DNA from: Hofstenia miamia
Taxonomy: Eukaryota; Xenacoelomorpha; Acoela
Length of the DNA: 64,000 nt
Assembly (NCBI GenBank): GCA_004352715.1
Contig: SCFE01000030.1
Coordinates: forward strand, 1,411,029-1,475,028
Direction: 5' to 3'
Below the pieces are notes generated by a model. The model was not told the DNA's origin and ran no database searches. It saw only the letters and a list, made by a program, of their open reading frames with translations. The first letter of the stretch is position 1; every line of letters starts with the position of its first letter. Made by a program: the position numbers and the translations under genes. This document shows positions 59,078-64,000 of the stretch, piece after piece.

Positions 59078-60127
59078 TGTAGCATCACTAGGGTGCACTG
59101 ATTAAGAGAATGCGACTAACTATTTCTCTATTTACAAACGAATTCATCTCTTATATACAGTAAATCTTGACAATATGTGCAAATAACAGATTAAACTATT
59201 GAACACGAAAACAGTGAACTGGCCAATACCAAGAAACCAGTACCTGCCACTCCAGGTCAGACGTTGCGAGTTTTCGTTGTATAAGCAGCTGACCAGACTG
59301 CCAGACAGATCTGAGCCAGCTCAAAAACCAGACTCATGTTCCTTACAACGTGTCCATATCCGACGACACCAAACCGGGCATGTTGGTGCATGCCGCCTCA
59401 TGCTTGACTGTGGATTTCCGTTCCAACCTTTCCATTTCATCTCAGGAGTTTGTTAACGGTATGTGCAACCCATTCCCGACTAATGGGGTTTTCATTGCTA
59501 TTTCATTAGAGAACTTTGTTAGGCAGTGGAGACATGTAGTGAGTGCGTTATCAGTAACTTCTGTGCAAGCCTGAAATGCCAACTTTTAAGATATTGCAAT
59601 TTCTGCTTCACTGATCAATTCATCACAAAGCTGCCCTTCCAACTTGACGAGAGTGCCTTCGAAATCAGCAAGTGAACTCCCTCTGTTCGCCTAAAACGGG
59701 ATTTAATCTCACTATACAACACCAGGCATGCTGTTTGAAACTGACTTATCTCCTCTTACTTTCTCAAAGGAAGAATTACCACCGCACACATTCCGCAAAA
59801 TATTTCTCAGAGAGCTGAACAGTTGAGAATTCACCATGCCCAGTGTACTGCTGTGAAGGTAATTGAGAGCATAGTTCAGAGTTCAGACGGTTGAGATACT
59901 TTGTGATCAGAAGGATACGTGTCTGAATCACGTCAGGGTCACCTAGCATTGCTAGGGTGCACAGAAGTGCAATGATTAATAGAATGCGACTAACTATTTC
60001 TCTAGTTACAAACAAATTTATCTCATATATACAGTAAATCTCGACAATATGTACACTAACTGGTTAAACTAGTAAACACAAAAACAGTGAACTGGCCAAT
60101 ACCAAGAAACTGGTACCTGCCACCACA
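59078..60127 (-). mobile_element. miniature LTR retrotransposon (gypsy-like, TRIM)
   Basis: Direct repeats of about 180 bp (59942-60127 as 5' LTR, 59078-59254 as 3' LTR on the minus strand) flank about 690 bp. LTRs run TGTGGTGGCAGG to GCTACA, a TG..CA pattern. Each has a TATA-like GTATATA[A/T]GAGAT. Directly after the 5' LTR comes GGTGACCCTGACGTG (59943-59929), closely resembling the GGTGACCCCGACGTG primer-site region of many animal gypsy elements. The interior has only broken frames, so it is a non-autonomous deletion derivative. ATAT on both sides may be the target duplication, but flanks are low-complexity. Confidence 0.65.
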
Positions 60128-61054
60128 ATATATAGTTATATTTTTCCCTTTGCATACTAGATTTTTTATTAATAATAATTCATGCAGAAATGTGTTCATA
60201 AAAAATTTCAAGCTTTGCTAAAAACCAAGATATTGTGGTTTTGTTACTTTGAATTATTTTTTGTTTAAATTGTAGTAGCATGGTGTGATATGCTTGGACA
60301 TTGTTACAATAAAAATTTCATAACTAAACCTTGTCAATAATTACTTCAGTTTGCCAAAACCCTAGACTTCAACAGTAAAATCTTTGCCTGAAAATTTTTA
60401 TGCTCAATTTAATATTGTCAAAAACAATTCTTATCATCAATTATATCACTTTGCCTAAATCCTAGAAATCTAAGATAAAAATTTCGTCAAAAAATTTATT
60501 TTCTCAATTTAGTTTTATCAGAAATATTTCATCACTAGATAGCGCACAATAGAATCAGTCCAATTCCATATGGCAAATAGCCATAGGTGTTACGATAATT
60601 TTAGGGTGTCAAATAGGGATGGGGTCTAGCCCATCTTAACTGAACATGAATAATTATTAATTACTTTGTTTATAGCAATATTGCATAAATTTTGTGCAGT
60701 TTTATAGACATGATGATTTTCATTTGTTTAAAAACTGATGTAATTTGTCCACTTCTGTTTCTTTTGTTCAATTAAATCAATGCATTTGGAATCAATCCAT
60801 GGTTTTGAAACATTTAGAATTTTTTAATATTGGAATGAGAGGATATATTTTTGAATGGTTGGATCTCTGTCCTTTCTAAATATTTTAAATTTGAAATTAT
60901 TGTTTGACCAAGATACATTACCATTGTAACTTGTAAACCAAATTATGCCCAAAAATTCAGTTTGTACCCAGGTCAGAAATATATGTGCACATATTTAAGC
61001 GAATTAATTGAATTCATAATGTTTGAGAATTCTGAATATTCGTAAATGTTATGT
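60128..61054. other. stretch with a dispersed inverted repeat copy
   Basis: About 60333-60645 is a diverged inverse complement of about 46500-46765 (shared blocks around GGGCTAGACCC, CACCTATGGCTATTTGCCAT and the CTCAATTTA/TCATCAATTATATCACTTT blocks). No gene seen. Confidence 0.55.
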
Positions 61055-61070
61055 CCCACGTAGCCAAATA

Positions 61071-61215
61071 CTGGTGGACCACCAGCGGTCCACCAGTGGC
61101 AGATACGGTGGCCCACCAGGTGGGTTTTGGCCGCCCGTGCACCAGTGGACCACCAGTGGCTAGCTGGTGGTCCACCAGTGGTCCACTGTTGGCAAATTGG
61201 TGGGTCACTGGTGGC
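61071..61215. repeat. left CCACCAGTGG array
   Basis: Imperfect tandem units of about 11 bp in which CCACCAGTGG and CCACTGGTGG alternate, giving many overlapping palindromes and strong hairpin potential. It is GC-rich against its surroundings. Confidence 0.8.
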
Positions 61216-61903
61216 ATAAATATGATTTAAGCATTAGAGCAATGTCTCAAATGTAGCAACAGCAAACTTTTATATTAATAGAGTTTAAACATTGCAGTTT
61301 AAACTAACACAAACCCAAGAAAGGGTTGAAGGAAATGCTAGCAAGCACACAATTTATATTGAATTAAGATTGACAATGGAAAGTATAATGAATTTTTTAT
61401 TATAAGCTATAACAACAAGCACACAAAAATGCCCAATTTAGATTTAATTTTCAATTTCCGAAGAAATTGCAATTTTTAAACATTATTTTTTCTAATAATT
61501 AAAAATATATTTTGCCCAATTTTAGGTATTCATGTANNNNNNNNNNNNNNNNNNNNNNNNNNNNNNNNNNNNNNNNNNNNNNNNNNNNNNNNNNNNNNNN
61601 NNNNNNNNNNNNNNNNNNNNNNNNNNNNNNNNNNNNNNNNNNNNNNNNNNNNNNNNNNNNNNNNNNNNNNNNNNNNNNNNNNNACATTGATTTCAAGGTC
61701 CACAAATAATCGTGAATAAATTATTTTGAAATTTCATTCTGCCTATATATCTTATAATTTTTGCAAACGGAAAATTGCAAAAAAGCTCTTCACAATGAAT
61801 TTTATATGTTTATGAGATCTAAGAGAGCATAATAATGAATAATATTTTACTTGCAAGCATTAGCTCATATATTATTTATGATTAAGAGTAAATAAGATGT
61901 CAC

Positions 61904-62042
61904 TAGTGGTCCACCAGTGGTCCACTGGTGGCTATGAGTGGCTGAAATTGCTACTACTGCCACTACTTATCCACCAGTGGTCCACTGGTGGGAACTGGTG
62001 GCCGCTATGCCACTCATTCCCCACCAGTGGACCACTGGTGGT
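61904..62042. repeat. right CCACCAGTGG array
   Basis: Same unit as the left array, three clusters separated by short TGCCACTA spacers, ending at the terminal repeat. Confidence 0.8.
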
Positions 62043-62053
62043 GGCTACATGGG

Positions 62054-63341
62054 GTTTTAAAAGGACCAGGATTAATCTTGATGCCTGATCGATATTATTA
62101 ATAATATTATTAGTACTAGAAAATAGAAGAGTGTTATTTTAATGAAAATGAAAAACAGCATTTTACATGTGTTTCTGTTGTATCTTAAATTAGGTATATT
62201 ATTAGGCAAGAAGGTTTTTCTAACACATCTAGCATTGATGTTTGAATTAAAAAGAAATAATATTAAGTATAAGATAGAACATGAGTTATTGCGATAACAT
62301 AAATTAGGCGAAATTTACTGTCATTAAAAAATCTAAGAGAGTTTCAATTCTGTGAACATCAGACGTTGATAAGGGCGGTGTTTTTTAATAATAATAAACT
62401 TCAATTAAGCTACAATACAGTAATGTAATATCCTCTACCAGGCTTTGTCATCTGGTTTCTTTATTATACTGTTATAATGAGAATGATATGTTAGCAGGTA
62501 GGGGTGTACTATACTTATACTGCTTCTCTTTTACATTATTAATTCCATTAACTGTAATTAACAGGTGATATAATGAACACTATTTAGGTGACGAAGCTCC
62601 GCAGCATTGTTTCCATTGTTGGTAACTGGGCATCCGCCTGAAGCAAACCTCCACATCCAATAACATCCACTTTTCTACATTCCAGTTGAATGAGTTCCAC
62701 CTCTCAGCTCAACGATGTAGCTTATCTGTACCCTATCCTAGCACAGTGCTTACTCAATACGCAACACAACCCGACTTAGTCTCTATTTGCTAGGTGTACT
62801 GTATACTTGCAACCTGGATTGTTACTAGCTGCTTACTTAATACTGTATTTAGCCATTACCAAAATATATTGGCTTCAATAATTTAAATAAATATCTAGCA
62901 GCCTCCTACCCTGCACATAATAATTGATGGATGCTCAGTCACATCATTGGTCATGTTATAGTCATTAATTTAGATCTAAAACAATGTAAATATAAATTCG
63001 TGGCTTGGCACAAGGAACCTTAGATTAGAAAACTTTAAAATTGATATTAAAAAATATTTTTGCATTTATAATATTAAAAAACTGAAATGGCGAGGTTATA
63101 AATTTCATAGTCCTGATTACTCTATTAATAGAAACTATCAATCGTCATAGCCCACGTTAACCACTTTTTATTTGCAAATATTCGTTGTTTTCTTTTTTTG
63201 TTTAGTTTTGTATTACTTTCTTGACGCTTTCAGAATTTGTTATCAGTATTTCTATCTATTGTTAAAATAATTGCTGAAAATAGATTTTTCTTCCTCCTCT
63301 TCTTCTTCTTCAATACACTTTTCACGAGTTTTAATCCCATT
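62054..63341. other. stretch without a supported gene
   Basis: Mostly AT-rich; 62580-62790 is less AT-biased but has stops in all frames checked. Near 62985-63145 (+) a frame reading LRLENFKIDIKKYF resembles a LINE C-terminus but is too short to call. Confidence 0.4.
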
Positions 63342-63665
63342 GATTTTATTTTTGGACTGAATGAGACTTATGAAGAGATGTAAAACAGTGGTCAGAGAAT
63401 GGGCATTGAGAAGTGGTGTACTCATCGTATAAATAGTTGTTTTCAGCTAGTATAATGCAATCAATTCGTGTTCTCCTCGATGATGTCATTGGAGTAGGCA
63501 ATGCTTTACTGACCAATTCTAAATTAACATTAAAATACTTTTGGTTCCAATCCCCGAAAAAGTCTAAGTCTTGAATTTGAGAATAGGCAAGTGATAATTC
63601 GTCTTCTAGTTGTTGAAGAATATGATTAGAGAATTTCTTATGCGGACAGTAGGATACATTTAATA
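63342..63665 (-). mobile_element. LINE endonuclease (APE-type) fragment
   Basis: The minus strand reads DLDFFGDWNQKYF, then RRTRIDCIILAENN and CPFSDHCF. These correspond to the late APE-type endonuclease motifs (GDxN, RIDxIL, SDH with its catalytic His) of ORF2 in CR1/Jockey-like LINEs. It ends in a stop near 63342, where an intact LINE would continue to the RT domain, so it is a relic. Confidence 0.6.
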
Positions 63666-63711
63666 ACTACTTTTTAAGACGTGATACATTCAAAAGCAAG
63701 GACAACTATAC

Positions 63712-63925
63712 CATTTCAAAATGACATTTAGAAATCATCAACTTACATTTAGAAACAATCATTTTACAACTAGAAATTAAAACCTACAAATAGAAATGGT
63801 CAATTTACTTTTAAAAATGAAAAACTACTCTTAGAATTTAGTATTTATCATTTAGAAATCATCAATAATCAAAAATAGCATTTAGAAAAGCATAGTTTAC
63901 ATTTAGAGAATTAAATTAATTTTTA
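63712..63925. repeat. imperfect ~20-bp tandem repeat with CATTTAGAAA core
   Basis: About nine degraded units around TTACATTTAGAAAYCATCAA spaced about 19-21 bp. The core resembles the inverse complement of the TTCTAAACG unit at 17 and 18.7 kb after CpG decay, but the period differs. Confidence 0.5.
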
Positions 63926-64000
63926 GCATTTGAAACGAATTCCCTATATTCGAAATTTTTAATACTTAGATTCTGAAAATTTAAATGTACGCAATTCAAT

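Larger units (their letters stand above)
61055..62053. mobile_element. inverted-repeat element with CCACCAGTGG subterminal arrays
   Basis: The left end CCCACGTAGCCA (61055) matches the inverse of TGGCTACATGGG (ending 62053) at 11 of 12 positions. Both ends carry about 150 bp of tandem CCACCAGTGGT/CCACTGGTGG motifs (61071-61215 and 61904-62042). The middle is AT-rich with a 147-N gap (61537-61683) and no ORF. The architecture repeats that of the element at 16972-18856: CCCA-type ends, short-unit arrays, empty core. No clear target duplication. Confidence 0.65.

Noticed and set aside
59199-59574. Plus-strand frames inside the LTR element
   Set aside because: They cross the LTR boundary and lie antisense to the element's promoter and primer site; no family resemblance.

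Overview
This is a gap-ridden, AT-rich (roughly two-thirds A+T by eye) scaffold from a metazoan, most likely an invertebrate. The evidence is eukaryotic throughout: split genes with GT..AG introns, signal peptides, many classes of metazoan transposon (hAT, Tc1/mariner, piggyBac-like, several LINE types, a Penelope-type GIY-YIG fragment, a gypsy-like LTR miniature and a Polinton/Maverick-type capsid remnant), and a short CCCTAA tract. I cannot name the species. There is no prokaryotic gene organisation, no CRISPR array and no convincing tRNA or rRNA gene.

Host genes are few. Two divergent RNase T2-family genes face each other. Gene A (+) is at 12515-14280 and gene B (-) is at 24826-29871. Each has a signal peptide, an exon 1 ending just after the first catalytic motif (LHGVWPE), and a phase-1 intron that rebuilds an Asp codon. 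They are clearly paralogues. B keeps the HExxKH signature of the second catalytic motif, while A has YQxxKH and is probably catalytically altered. A 590-residue uninterrupted secreted glycoprotein of unknown family lies at 50976-52748 (-). The start of another secreted protein (41999-42231, -) runs into a 1-kb gap. A possible last exon with a membrane helix sits at 1637-1739.

The rest is repeats. From left to right: a LINE 3' end (1-455); a TTAA-flanked MITE (4068-4947) next to a hAT element with perfect 8-bp target duplications (4966-6546); a Tc1/mariner 3' half (6696-7167) running into a gap; Penelope and LINE pieces (8168-9900); an inverted pair of MITEs (10597-11733); a TA-flanked element with arrays of an 11-bp motif at both ends (16972-18856); a hAT-like element with GTTAGGCC duplications and a misassembled right end (19594-21530); a second coding hAT (23104-24579); and a LINE plus a MITE inside the large intron of RNase gene B. 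Then follow a hAT remnant (31.3-32.4 kb), LINE fragments (34.1-38.98 kb), a gag-like ORF (39985-40899), LINEs with a nested MITE (43.6-46.6 kb), Polinton-type capsid remnants (49.3-50.4 kb), a large GC-rich-ended repeat family (53.1-58.3 kb), an LTR miniature (59078-60127), another element with terminal 11-bp-motif arrays (61055-62053) and a LINE endonuclease fragment at the right edge.

Several near-identical segments flank single-N or short-N gaps. These look like allelic or contig-end duplications left by scaffolding, so copy number and order near gaps should not be trusted. All assignments are from reading the sequence; no database search was run.
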